From contig JBDVOJ010000083.1 in assembly GCA_039969155.1 (NCBI GenBank), forward strand, positions 1 to 64,000: a stretch of 64,000 bases of DNA, in the 5' to 3' direction. The first letter of the stretch is position 1. Every line of letters starts with the position of its first letter. Positions 9,115 to 17,876 of the stretch are shown here, piece after piece. Source of the DNA: GCA-002733465 sp039969155 (GTDB lineage: Bacteria > Pseudomonadota > Gammaproteobacteria > Enterobacterales > Kangiellaceae). The notes beneath the pieces were generated by a model. That model searched no databases. It was not told the origin of the DNA and saw only the letters and a list, made by a program, of their open reading frames with translations. A program made the position numbers and the translations under genes.

Positions 9115-10596
9115 ATGAGTTTTGAAAACCTGTACAATAACGTCCTAAATAATATTCATAGCGGTGATTTGGCGAACGCGAAATTATTAGTGGAAAAGTT
9201 GTATTCAAATTACTCAAACAATTTTGATGTAATATGCCTCGCAGCAGGAATAGAAGCTAGTCTTGCAAATTACCACGCGGCAATTGACTTATATTCCTTA
9301 GCCTTAACCAAAACTAATATTAAGGCGGCTATGTTGGATGTACAATTAAATCTCGCCAAATGCTTTGAGTTAATCTCAGCTTTCTCGAAAGCTGCTAATT
9401 GCTATTCCTCCATGATAGAGGTGAAGCCAAATCAGTCTGAATGGTGGTTTGGACTGGCCCAGAATGAGCTTGTTCTTGGTAACACAAATGCTGCGGAGCG
9501 AGCATATCGAAAAGTTATTACACACTCAAATATTACTCAGCAAGGTCTCATTCGCTCTTATGCGTTTTATGCGCTAAGTCAGGTCAAATCTAATTTTCAT
9601 GAGTTAGCAGAAACTATTACTCAAGAATTGGAAAAGTGCACATCAGCAAGAGTAGTCGCTAACATGCATTTTGCGATGGCTAATATTTATGAGCAGGAAA
9701 ATCGGTTTGATAAAGCATTTGAGAGTTTAAGAGCAGCAAACAACACGATATTAAAAAGTATCCCCTCATACGATCATAGTGAAACTATCGCTCAGGCCCA
9801 AAGAATTATTAATGCTATTAGGAACGATGCTGAACAGAAATTGATTACAGAAAGTCGCACAAAAAATAAGGAAGAAGCAGCCCCAATTTTTGTCGTAGGA
9901 TTACCACGTTCAGGTTCTACCTTAGTTGAATCCGTTCTATCATGTGCCCCCAATAGCAAAGCGCTCGGTGAAGTAGGTTACATGAATTCAGTCATTAATA
10001 AAGCGAGAAGCTTAAGTTTAGAAAATCACTATCCAGAACTTCTTAGTAAATTATCATCTGACGCAAAATCTCAATTAGCTTCTCGTTATTTAGAATTGAC
10101 GAAAGTCAACGCTGGTGTGCGAACAATTGATAAATTTTTGGCCAATTTTTGGAATGTGGGGCTAATTCTAGCTATTTTTCCAAATGCAAAAATAATCGCC
10201 TGTGAAAAGACGGCTATGGATGCGTGTGTTTCACTCTATAGACAAAATTTTTATGAAGGACATCCTTATTCATATTCGTTAGAAGGTTGTGCTGATTACT
10301 ACTCTATTTATAAAATGCTGATCGGTTTTTGGGAAGAGACCTTTGCTAACCAAGTGTACCGCGTTTCGTATGAATCATTTGTAACTGATACCGAATCAGA
10401 ATGCGTTAGACTATTCAAGTTTTGTCAGCTTGACTGGTCTAAAGAGTATTTAGAAACCTTTGTGAATCGCGACTCGGTAAAAACCGCTAGTGCCGCTCAA
10501 GTAAGAGAACCGATTAACTCGCGGTCTATCGATAGGTGGAAGAACTATAGAGCTCACTTAACAGCATTGTCGGCCAGGTTGCTTGAAGATACATAG
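9115..10596 (+). CDS. TPR-containing sulfotransferase family protein
   Basis: 493 residues from the ATG at 9115, chosen because AGGTGG lies about 8 bases upstream. An in-frame GTG at 9103 is possible. Residues about 1-215 are TPR-like helical repeats (ANCYSSMIEVKPNQSEWWFGLAQNEL, NTNAAERAYRKVI). From about residue 255 a sulfotransferase fold begins with the PAPS 5'-phosphosulfate loop FVVGLPRSGSTLVESVL and ends with an NSRSIDRWKNY motif typical of this family. It would move sulfate from PAPS to an unknown acceptor, possibly a peptide or glycan. It sits beside and convergent with a TonB receptor gene, a pairing common in marine proteobacteria. Confidence 0.85.
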   Translation: MSFENLYNNVLNNIHSGDLANAKLLVEKLYSNYSNNFDVICLAAGIEASLANYHAAIDLYSLALTKTNIKAAMLDVQLNLAKCFELISAFSKAANCYSSMIEVKPNQSEWWFGLAQNELVLGNTNAAERAYRKVITHSNITQQGLIRSYAFYALSQVKSNFHELAETITQELEKCTSARVVANMHFAMANIYEQENRFDKAFESLRAANNTILKSIPSYDHSETIAQAQRIINAIRNDAEQKLITESRTKNKEEAAPIFVVGLPRSGSTLVESVLSCAPNSKALGEVGYMNSVINKARSLSLENHYPELLSKLSSDAKSQLASRYLELTKVNAGVRTIDKFLANFWNVGLILAIFPNAKIIACEKTAMDACVSLYRQNFYEGHPYSYSLEGCADYYSIYKMLIGFWEETFANQVYRVSYESFVTDTESECVRLFKFCQLDWSKEYLETFVNRDSVKTASAAQVREPINSRSIDRWKNYRAHLTALSARLLEDT

Positions 10597-10600
10597 AAAT

Positions 10601-10629
10601 AAAAAAGCCGGAAATGATTCCGGCTTTTT
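10601..10629. terminator. Bidirectional rho-independent terminator
   Basis: An A-run, GCCGGAA, loop ATGA, TTCCGGC, then a T-run. It lies between the convergent sulfotransferase and TonB receptor genes and can serve both strands. Confidence 0.9.
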
Positions 10630-10650
10630 CGTATGGAAAACTCTAGTTAA

Positions 10651-13398
10651 TTAGAAACTAACATTCCACTGTACATAGGCTTCTCTATCTTTAGCGTTGT
10701 AATAACCGCCAGCATTAAGGAACCAAGGCCAATTGTTTTGAGTTGGATCTTCTGGTGGCTCTTCAGCTAGTAGATTGTTTACACCTACTAATACACGCCC
10801 AAGCTCTCCAAAGTCATATCCGACACTCGCAGCGACCGTCGTGTAAGAATCGATATATTCAGAGGCTAAGCAAGGGCTGTTTACACAGAAACCTCCAGCG
10901 ACTTCGTCTACATAAGAAATTCTAACCGTAGCATTCCAGTCTTCTGAATTCCAGCCTTGTACTAGGTTAATTCTCTTTTCAGGTAGTGCGCCCAGACTGA
11001 TATTTTCAAGTGGTTCGCTATCTTCATCAAACTGAGTAGTAAATTTATCGATCCATGTTAGTGCTAAATCAGTTCTGAAGTTGCCTATGTTGGTAGACCA
11101 GCTATAATCAAATGATAAATCGAGTCCTTGCGTTTCTCTGAGAGATAGATTTTGGGCAACCGCTGAGATAGAAGCCGCATTGCCTTGGAGCGAACCTGTT
11201 CCATCAAAAATAATTGCGTCGCAATTTTCTCCACCGTTTGCTCTTTGGTTTCCGTCAGAATCAATAAAGAAATTACTGGGGTCATTTGGCGAGCGGCCAG
11301 CGACAGCCCCAAAACAAGAGTTCAATAAGAATTGAGCCGTAGGTGTAGCGATTACGTTAGTTAGTTCAATGTTAAACCAATCAGCGGTCATGTTGAGTCC
11401 GTCAGTGATTTCCCACACGACACCAATTCCGTAATTTTCTCCCTCTTCTTCTTCTAGATCAATATTTGAGCCAGTAAGAGTATTAACTGACTGGACAGTA
11501 ATAGGTGCCCCATTATTAACATTAAAGGGGTCGGTCAAAGTAATAAAGCCTCGGGTCGTTGCCCCAAATAAACGTTGCATATCGGGCGCTCTGAAACTTT
11601 CACCCCAACTACCACGAACAAGCAAACTGTCGGTAGGTCTATATTCTAATGAAACTTGTGGACTAGTCGCCGAACCTGTACTAGACTCATCATCATAATC
11701 ATCGTAGCGAGCTGCTAAAGATACACTTAGGTTGTCCATTAAAGGCAAGTAAAACTCGATACCAATACCTGCATGATCTCGGCTACCCCCGCCCGCCGAG
11801 GCTCCATCAAATCCTTGTCCAGCAATTGTTAGTGCATCCGGACGATCGCTATATGATTCACTAACTGACTCTCCGTGAATCGCTATTCCTATGTTACCGC
11901 CACTTAGTTCAAACGGAAGATCGCCAGAAAGACTAAAATCGAGACCTTTTAAAGTTGAACGAGAATATCGAATTGAAGAAAAACTCGTTGCATCAATTAC
12001 ACTCTGAGGAATTTGTTGGAATAGATCTAGCCCATTTTCAACCTGCAAGTTTAGAGCAGACAAAATGATATTCGGACGTCGATTGGTTATTTCAGAGTTA
12101 GCATACATATAACCAACTTCCCAATCATATGCACCATCACCAAAAGTACCTTCAAAAGATACGAGCGCGTTTTGACCATTATCATCGATATCGCTTGTTC
12201 TTGGGCCATATTCAACAAGTCTTCGGACAAAAAATCCAGCGCGTTCATTACCGGTTCCTGTGGTTGGATTATTTGCAGAACCCGCTGGAACAAGTCCACC
12301 CGTGTTAGGTACTAGAGTTCCGGTTCCGGTAAAAAGACCTCCACCGTAGAAATTGGGTTCAAGTTGTGTGTCAACTTCGTTTCTTGAAAAACCGAAGCGA
12401 GCATTTAGGGTGATATCATTTTTAAAATCATGTGTTATTCGGCTAGAAATAGAAGCATTTTTTTGAGGTGCAATCAATTGACGAAATTCAGTACGGTTAA
12501 AACCACACCAAACTTCGTTGCCGGTAACTACTCCAGATGCTTGATCCGGTTGACCTAGACCACCTAGTCCGTCATTAGGCGTTCCACAATTAGGATCCTG
12601 AATCGTTTCAAAGTCAGGGAAGGTGTAAAAAGTTGAACCACCGATTGAAAAATTACCTCGTGGATTCGCATTGTCCGCGCCAGCGTAATCTCTTTGGTTG
12701 GCCCACAGTGGCTTTTGTTGATAATAATCAATTATGAAATCAATATGTGTTGTGCCAGTGGTTAATCCGCCAAGAAAATTGACTCGGCTTGACGATGCAC
12801 CACCTTCGTCAGTTCCAGATGCTCTCGCCTCGAGACTTGCCCCTTCTATATCTGTACGAGTGATAACATTTATAACACCCGCGATAGCATCGGAGCCATA
12901 AATTGCCGACGCACCACCAGTTAGAATATCAATTCTTTCTATCATCGCTGTTGGAATTGCACTTAAGTTTACAAAGTTTGTAGTACCACTTATCCCAGTA
13001 GGATAAATTGGCAATCTTCTACCATCAATTAGCACTAATGAACGACCGAATCCTAGTCCACGTAAATTGACGGAAGATGCGGCTGGTGTGAATCCAAAGG
13101 TAAATGATTGATCGAGAGTTCCCCCTGCGTTTTGTGATAAACCATCTATCACATCGGCTACTGTAGCGTAACCTTGTTTATCCATATCCTCTCTTGATAC
13201 CGAAACGATTGGCGATGGACCTTCAGCATTTACTCTTTTAATTCTACTTCCTGTTATAACGATTTTCTTGTCGTCATCGTCGCTTTCTTCAGCGACTACA
13301 ATTGTGGGCGTATTTAAGAGTAATGCTCCCGTTGTGGCAATCATTGCTGAGCGTATTGCTGTAGCAATTGACTTTTTTCTGTACTTATAAATTTTCAT
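10651..13398 (-). CDS. TonB-dependent outer-membrane receptor
   Basis: 915 residues, with AGGG 7 bases before the ATG. A signal segment (about residues 16-36, ending near VVAEE) is followed by the TonB-box-like KIVITGSRIKR. The plug carries LRGLGFGRSLVLIDGRR and GGASAIYGSDAIAGVINVI, then the barrel and a terminal Phe. It is the closest in-window paralogue of the receptor at 2932, sharing FGFTP, NFYGGGLFTG and DPTQNNWPW motifs and a late cysteine pair, but in opposite orientation. The ligand is unknown. The upstream DNA holds the longest 11-bp-phased half-site array of the window, and two lone winged-helix genes follow upstream on the same strand. Confidence 0.95.
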   Translation of the reverse strand: MKIYKYRKKSIATAIRSAMIATTGALLLNTPTIVVAEESDDDDKKIVITGSRIKRVNAEGPSPIVSVSREDMDKQGYATVADVIDGLSQNAGGTLDQSFTFGFTPAASSVNLRGLGFGRSLVLIDGRRLPIYPTGISGTTNFVNLSAIPTAMIERIDILTGGASAIYGSDAIAGVINVITRTDIEGASLEARASGTDEGGASSSRVNFLGGLTTGTTHIDFIIDYYQQKPLWANQRDYAGADNANPRGNFSIGGSTFYTFPDFETIQDPNCGTPNDGLGGLGQPDQASGVVTGNEVWCGFNRTEFRQLIAPQKNASISSRITHDFKNDITLNARFGFSRNEVDTQLEPNFYGGGLFTGTGTLVPNTGGLVPAGSANNPTTGTGNERAGFFVRRLVEYGPRTSDIDDNGQNALVSFEGTFGDGAYDWEVGYMYANSEITNRRPNIILSALNLQVENGLDLFQQIPQSVIDATSFSSIRYSRSTLKGLDFSLSGDLPFELSGGNIGIAIHGESVSESYSDRPDALTIAGQGFDGASAGGGSRDHAGIGIEFYLPLMDNLSVSLAARYDDYDDESSTGSATSPQVSLEYRPTDSLLVRGSWGESFRAPDMQRLFGATTRGFITLTDPFNVNNGAPITVQSVNTLTGSNIDLEEEEGENYGIGVVWEITDGLNMTADWFNIELTNVIATPTAQFLLNSCFGAVAGRSPNDPSNFFIDSDGNQRANGGENCDAIIFDGTGSLQGNAASISAVAQNLSLRETQGLDLSFDYSWSTNIGNFRTDLALTWIDKFTTQFDEDSEPLENISLGALPEKRINLVQGWNSEDWNATVRISYVDEVAGGFCVNSPCLASEYIDSYTTVAASVGYDFGELGRVLVGVNNLLAEEPPEDPTQNNWPWFLNAGGYYNAKDREAYVQWNVSF

Positions 13399-13477
13399 AT
13401 TTTTACCCTGTTGGTCATATGTTAGTTGACATAACTGTTAGCAAAAAAACACTCGTATTTTTATGTGCTGTTCGCTA

Positions 13478-13549
13478 CTCAATAAAAACAGATTGTAAAT
13501 TCAATATCAATTCAATAAAGTTGATTTGTTATTGACAAAACATTGAATT
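13478..13549. promoter_or_regulatory. Candidate operator array upstream of a TonB receptor
   Basis: CTCAATA (13478), TTCAATA (13500) and TTCAATA (13511) are in one 11-bp register. TTGATTT (13521), TTGACAA (13532) and TTGAATT (13543) form a second register of opposite orientation. The array lies 80-150 bp upstream of the receptor start at 13398. The rest of the 13399-13895 gap is A+T-rich. I see only this array and the hairpin at 13813. Confidence 0.5.
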
Positions 13550-13812
13550 TATATTTTCCAAATGTCACTTAATGTTAATAAAAACATTTAAATAAAATTT
13601 AAAAATAATTGAAAATATTTTGTAACAAATGAAAGCTAGATGAGTGTCGAATAAAACCGAATTTGAGGCGTGTCTATATGGAGAAAAATAAGACTTATGA
13701 CGAAGAGAAATTCGTTATTTTTTGTTTCTAAAATTTGCGAGTGGCTTTTAATTAGTCAATAAAAAATATTCTTAATGAAAAGAATAAAATTGGTGTTTAA
13801 TTTCTATTCGCT

Positions 13813-13840
13813 AAAAAAGTGCTGCTTCATAAAAAGCAAC
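13813..13840 (-). terminator. Terminator of the leftward winged-helix gene
   Basis: Read leftward: GTTGCTT, a 6-base loop, AAGCAGC, then a short spacer and a run of six T. It lies 55 bp past the stop codon of the gene at 13896. Confidence 0.6.
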
Positions 13841-13895
13841 ATGCTCTAGAGTGAATTAGCTCTTCTTGCACTTGAAAATTCTACAGAGAGAAATG

Positions 13896-14321
13896 CTAAT
13901 TTATCGGATTGATATTGTTATTCAAGTTTGCGGCTTTTGCTCTATCGTAAGAAAAGACATTGTCATTGCGCAGTTCTTGATAGTCCGGTTCTGAATCTTG
14001 AAGAACATAACCTCTCTTGGGTATCGTGGTAATTCTCGCGTTGATGCCAAATTTTTTAATGATTCTTCTTAAGTGACAGATAGTATGAGTTAATCCTTGT
14101 TCACCGGTATAGCTATTTCCGTTCCAACAAATATCAATCAAACTCTGCCTTGTTACTAGTTGGTTTCTATTTGACACTAAGTGTTCGAGAACTTGCCATA
14201 GTTTGCTTCTTAATCGAATTAGCTGGTTATTGATTTGGATAGTTTGCAATTGACTATTAAGTGCATTGCCTGATAGCTCTAATCGATCGCTTTCATTAAC
14301 CATACTGTTGAGTGATGACAT
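13896..14321 (-). CDS. Single-domain OmpR-type winged-helix protein
   Basis: 141 residues with GGAG 8 bases before the ATG. After a variable N-terminus, residues about 25-115 form a winged helix (LWQVLEHLVSNRNQLVTRQSLIDICW, then GNSYTGEQGLTHTICHLRR, then the wing ARITTIPKRGYVL). A polar 27-residue tail follows. No receiver or membrane segment is present. It is a paralogue of the proteins at 8189 and 14475. A likely DNA-binding regulator; how it senses anything is unknown. The DNA just upstream has a TACGA/TCGTA array in perfect 11-bp phase, a plausible autoregulatory site. Confidence 0.8.
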   Translation of the reverse strand: MSSLNSMVNESDRLELSGNALNSQLQTIQINNQLIRLRSKLWQVLEHLVSNRNQLVTRQSLIDICWNGNSYTGEQGLTHTICHLRRIIKKFGINARITTIPKRGYVLQDSEPDYQELRNDNVFSYDRAKAANLNNNINPIN

Positions 14322-14350
14322 GTTACGTTCTCCGACTTATAAATCCATTA

Positions 14351-14394
14351 CTACGAACTATGTCGTATTTAACTACGAAAAAAATCGTATAACA
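14351..14394. promoter_or_regulatory. Candidate operator: four TACGA/TCGTA half-sites, 11-bp phase
   Basis: TACGA at 14352, TCGTA at 14363, TACGA at 14374 and TCGTA at 14385 give two 22-bp tandem units, each an 11-bp-spaced inverted pair. They lie 30-68 bp upstream of the winged-helix gene starting at 14321, a promoter-like position. Confidence 0.5.
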
Positions 14395-14474
14395 AGTGTA
14401 ATTTTCAAAATTTATGAAAAAAGAGGGTAAAAATCTCTTAATGAGATGTTTTAGCGGTGAGATTATATTCATAT

Positions 14475-14858
14475 CTATGAAGAAATACGATTGTCATTAT
14501 TAGTATTGAAATCACTGTATGTCGAGAGGTCGATCTGGGTAAATACGTAACCTTGTTTAGAAAGTGTCGTAATCGTGACTGGGATTTTAAGATCTTTTAG
14601 CGCTTTCCTTAGTTGGCAGATTGCATGCGTGACCGCTTTTTCACCGGTAAACGTATTACCACCCCAGCACTCGTCGATTAGCTGTTTGCGAGTGACTAGC
14701 CTATTTTGGTTTTCTACTAGACATGATAGAACAAAGTAGAGTTTACCTCGCAGCCGAGTAACTTTTTCTGGAGTGGTTAAGGTTTGAAATGCTGGATCGA
14801 GATGGCAATTTGCAAATTGCTTCTTTTCTCTGGAAACAGGTTGGTAGCTTGGCAACAT
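14475..14858 (-). CDS. Single-domain OmpR-type winged-helix protein
   Basis: 127 residues. A strong AGGAGG stands 7 bases before the ATG. Residues about 22-108 are one winged helix (LYFVLSCLVENQNRLVTRKQLIDECW, GNTFTGEKAVTHAICQLRK, wing VTITTLSKQGYVF), with a short Asn/Asp-rich tail. It is the third member of the local paralogue family and is separated by 153 bp from the one at 13896, so it probably has its own promoter. It is presumably a transcription factor without a sensor domain. The next gene on the right, rpsO, is divergent and belongs to the housekeeping block. Confidence 0.8.
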   Translation of the reverse strand: MLPSYQPVSREKKQFANCHLDPAFQTLTTPEKVTRLRGKLYFVLSCLVENQNRLVTRKQLIDECWGGNTFTGEKAVTHAICQLRKALKDLKIPVTITTLSKQGYVFTQIDLSTYSDFNTNNDNRISS

Positions 14859-15114
14859 GTGACTAACCTCCTAGGCGTGTGAAATAGAACTATAAAATGG
14901 CTTAGAGGAATTAATCTTACTGCGTTAGATCTTAGCAATCTGCCTGTTAATGTTTCTCTTAGTTTCAAAATGTGACAGATTCGAAAGAGTTCCTGCTGAA
15001 ATGACCGTTTATCTATTATTGCCCTAAATAGCACTAAAAGGGCGAAGTATTTGAGAATGTGCTTAAAATAAGTCAAATATCCTCATAAAAGCCTATAAAT
15101 ATGCGGGAGTAGCC

Positions 15115-15143
15115 TTGCTAGTAACTTGCCTCTAATGTAAAAT
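15115..15143 (+). promoter_or_regulatory. Sigma70-type promoter of rpsO
   Basis: TTGCTA (-35), a 17-bp spacer and TAAAAT (-10), about 77 bp before the rpsO start. The rest of the 14859-15220 gap shows nothing else except the leader hairpin at 15157. Confidence 0.65.
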
Positions 15144-15156
15144 CGCGCCCGTCTTG

Positions 15157-15184
15157 ACAGAGCTGAATTAGTGATTGGCTCTGT
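15157..15184 (+). promoter_or_regulatory. rpsO leader hairpin, candidate S15 autoregulatory site
   Basis: ACAGAGC pairs with GCTCTGT across a 14-base loop in the short rpsO 5' leader. In several bacteria S15 represses its own mRNA by binding leader structures. That role here is inferred from position only. Confidence 0.4.
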
Positions 15185-15220
15185 TGTTTAATTAATGCAG
15201 TACTATATTGGAGTAAATAA

Positions 15221-15490
15221 ATGTCACTAAGTGCAGAAGCAAAAGCAGAAATCGTCAGCGAATACGGACGCGGTGAAAACGATACAGGTTCACCTGAAGT
15301 TCAAGTAGCCTTGTTAAGTCATCAAATTAATCACTTACAAGGTCATTTCAAGCAACATATCCATGACCATCATTCTCGTAGAGGATTATTGAGAATGGTT
15401 AGCCAGCGTCGAAAGCTACTAGATTATTTAAAGGGCAAAGACGTAACACGATATTCAAGCCTTATTGGAAAACTTGGCTTACGTCGTTAA
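15221..15490 (+). CDS. rpsO: 30S ribosomal protein S15
   Basis: 89 residues, the same length as the E. coli protein. The sequence carries the family core: TGSPEVQVALLSHQINHLQGH, then HHSRRGLLRMVSQRRKLLDYL. S15 binds the central domain of 16S rRNA early in 30S assembly and helps form bridge B4. The start has a TTGGAG site upstream. It is followed by its own terminator and then pnp, the canonical rpsO-pnp pair. The usual upstream neighbours (infB, rbfA, truB) are absent here. Confidence 0.98.
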   Translation: MSLSAEAKAEIVSEYGRGENDTGSPEVQVALLSHQINHLQGHFKQHIHDHHSRRGLLRMVSQRRKLLDYLKGKDVTRYSSLIGKLGLRR

Positions 15491-15506
15491 TCAAAAGATT
15501 TTCAAG

Positions 15507-15534
15507 AAAAGGGGCTTCTAGCCCCTTTTTTGCG
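15507..15534 (+). terminator. Rho-independent terminator between rpsO and pnp
   Basis: AAAAGGGGC, loop TTCTA, GCCCCTTTTTT. As in other gammaproteobacteria, part of the transcription may read through into pnp. Confidence 0.85.
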
Positions 15535-15695
15535 ATACACGATCTGTAAGTATTATACGAGCTTCAACTATTAGGTATAATTACTCGGCCTTAAATCAGA
15601 GTTAATATCACGTCTAGGTTATTCTATTGAGGTTTTACTTAAGACATCAACTGAATAGTCTAGGCAAATTTAAAATAGAAAAATAAGGAAAACGA

Positions 15696-17852
15696 ATGAA
15701 TCCTATAAAAAAGTCATTTCAATTCGGTAATAGAACCGTTACTTTAGAAACTGGTGAAATCGCCCGACAAGCGTCAGGTTGCGTCATCATAGATGTAGAA
15801 GGCACAACCGTGCTGGTCTCAACCGTTGGAAAAAAAGATGTTAAAGAAGGTCAAAACTTCTTCCCATTAACAGTCAATTATCAAGAAAAACGCTACGCCG
15901 CTGGTAAAATCCCAAGTGGTTTCATCAAACGTGAAAACAGACCATCTGATGCAGAAACTTTAACCGCTCGTTTAATCGACCGTCCATTAAGACCTTTATT
16001 CCCTAAAGGGTTTATGAATGAAGTGCAAATCGTTTGTACGGTAATCTCTATCAACCCACAAGTAGATCCACAATTGGTCGCGCTACTCGGTGCTTCTGCT
16101 TCATTATCTGTTTCTGGTTTGCCGTTTAACGGCCCAGTTGGTGCCGCTCGTGTTGGTTATAAGAATGGTGAATACATTCTTAACGGTAGTGTAGATGAAA
16201 TGGCTGAGTCAGAATTAGACTTGGCTGTTGCTGGTACCGAAAATGCGGTATTGATGGTTGAGTCAGAAGCTAAAGAGCTTTCTGAATCCGTGATGTTAGG
16301 CGCTGTAATGTTCGGGTTTAACGAAATGCAAGTCGCGGTTAAGGCAATTACTGAATTTGCTGCTGAGGTGAATACCCCTAAATGGGATTGGCAGGCTCCT
16401 GCTGAAAACACTTCAGTAATCGCACAGGTTGAAGCCAATGCTAAAGAGGCAATAACTGCGGCTTATGCAATTGCCGATAAAATGGCACGTCAAGACAAAT
16501 TGTCTGAAATTAAGGATGCGGCAGTTGCTGCGTTAGTGACAGATGCCGAAGATTCACCGACCGCTGAAGAAGTGAAAGCTGCTTTTTCAAAAACAGAAAA
16601 ATCTGTGGTAAGAACTCGAGTCATTTCTGGTGAGCCTAGAATCGATGGTCGTGAACATGACATGGTACGTGCCCTTTACATTAGAACGGGTGTTTTACCA
16701 AGAACTCACGGTTCAGCATTGTTTACTCGTGGTGAGACTCAAGCGTTAGTAGTAGCAACTTTAGGTACCGAACGTGATGGCCAAATCATCGATGGATTGT
16801 TTGGCGAGTCCAAAGAAACCTTCATGCTTCATTACAATTTTCCTCCATACTGTGTGGGTGAAGCTGGATTTATGGGCGCTCCCAAGCGTCGTGAAATCGG
16901 CCATGGTAAGTTAGCTAAGCGCGGTATGCAGGCGGTTATTCCTTCAAACGAAGAATTCCCCTACACCATTCGAGTTGTATCAGAAATCACCGAATCTAAC
17001 GGTTCAAGTTCAATGGCTTCGGTTTGTGGAACAAGTCTAGCCCTGATGGATGCTGGAGTTCCAACTAAGGCACCGGTTGCAGGTATTGCGATGGGCTTGG
17101 TTAAAGAAGGCGAAAACTATGTTGTTTTATCCGATATCTTAGGGGACGAAGATCATCTAGGTGATATGGACTTTAAAGTAGCGGGTACTGAAGCTGGTAT
17201 TACTGCATTGCAAATGGATATTAAGATTGAAGGTATCAATCAAGAAATCATGGAAAAAGCATTGCACCAGGCTAAAGGTGGTCGTTTACACATTCTTAAA
17301 ACAATGAACGAAGCAATCGCTACACCTAACAGTGATATTTCTGAATTTGCTCCGCGCATAACTTTAGTAAAAATCGACCCTCAAAAAATCGGTGACGTAA
17401 TTGGTAAAGGCGGATCGACTATTAGAGCGTTGACTGAAGAAACTGGCGCCACCATTGAGATTGAAGAAGATGGAACGGTAAAAATTGCTGCAGTAGAAAA
17501 AGCTGCGTCTGACCTAGCTGTGCAAAGAGTGAAAGAGCTTACGGAAGATGTAGAAGCTGGAAAGACTTATAACGGTAAAGTCGTCAAAATTGCGGACTTC
17601 GGTGCATTTGTGGAGTTTATGGGTAACAAAACAGGCCTATTGCATATTTCACAAATAGCCCATGAGCGAGTTAACAAGGTCGCTGATTACCTAGAAGTGG
17701 GTCAAGACTTAGATGTTAAAGTTCTAGAAGTAGACCGACAGGGCAGAATCCGTCTGAGCCGCAAGGCTTTATTGGATCCGCCAGCTCCTCAAGAAGAGCC
17801 TGCGGCAGAATCGTCGACCGATGATGCTGAAGGAAATGAGGATAACGGATAG
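15696..17852 (+). CDS. pnp: Polyribonucleotide nucleotidyltransferase (PNPase)
   Basis: 718 residues (E. coli 711). Two RNase PH domains (about 10-225 and 310-545, with a helical linker between), a KH domain containing GDVIGKGGSTIRAL near residue 565, an S1 domain from about 624 (GKVVKIADFGAFVEF), and an acidic tail. It degrades RNA 3'-5' by phosphorolysis and is a degradosome partner of RNase E. The 205-bp gap from rpsO contains a terminator, so pnp may have its own promoter or depend on read-through. The E. coli pnp leader is autoregulated by RNase III cleavage; I could not define an equivalent stem. Confidence 0.98.
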   Translation: MNPIKKSFQFGNRTVTLETGEIARQASGCVIIDVEGTTVLVSTVGKKDVKEGQNFFPLTVNYQEKRYAAGKIPSGFIKRENRPSDAETLTARLIDRPLRPLFPKGFMNEVQIVCTVISINPQVDPQLVALLGASASLSVSGLPFNGPVGAARVGYKNGEYILNGSVDEMAESELDLAVAGTENAVLMVESEAKELSESVMLGAVMFGFNEMQVAVKAITEFAAEVNTPKWDWQAPAENTSVIAQVEANAKEAITAAYAIADKMARQDKLSEIKDAAVAALVTDAEDSPTAEEVKAAFSKTEKSVVRTRVISGEPRIDGREHDMVRALYIRTGVLPRTHGSALFTRGETQALVVATLGTERDGQIIDGLFGESKETFMLHYNFPPYCVGEAGFMGAPKRREIGHGKLAKRGMQAVIPSNEEFPYTIRVVSEITESNGSSSMASVCGTSLALMDAGVPTKAPVAGIAMGLVKEGENYVVLSDILGDEDHLGDMDFKVAGTEAGITALQMDIKIEGINQEIMEKALHQAKGGRLHILKTMNEAIATPNSDISEFAPRITLVKIDPQKIGDVIGKGGSTIRALTEETGATIEIEEDGTVKIAAVEKAASDLAVQRVKELTEDVEAGKTYNGKVVKIADFGAFVEFMGNKTGLLHISQIAHERVNKVADYLEVGQDLDVKVLEVDRQGRIRLSRKALLDPPAPQEEPAAESSTDDAEGNEDNG

Positions 17853-17876
17853 TCATCTACATCAATTTCAGTCTCT

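Noticed and set aside
14777..15076. A 99-codon leftward open frame upstream of the winged-helix gene at 14475
   Set aside because: It overlaps the start of that gene in another frame. The winged-helix gene has a strong AGGAGG site and a clear domain; this frame has neither.
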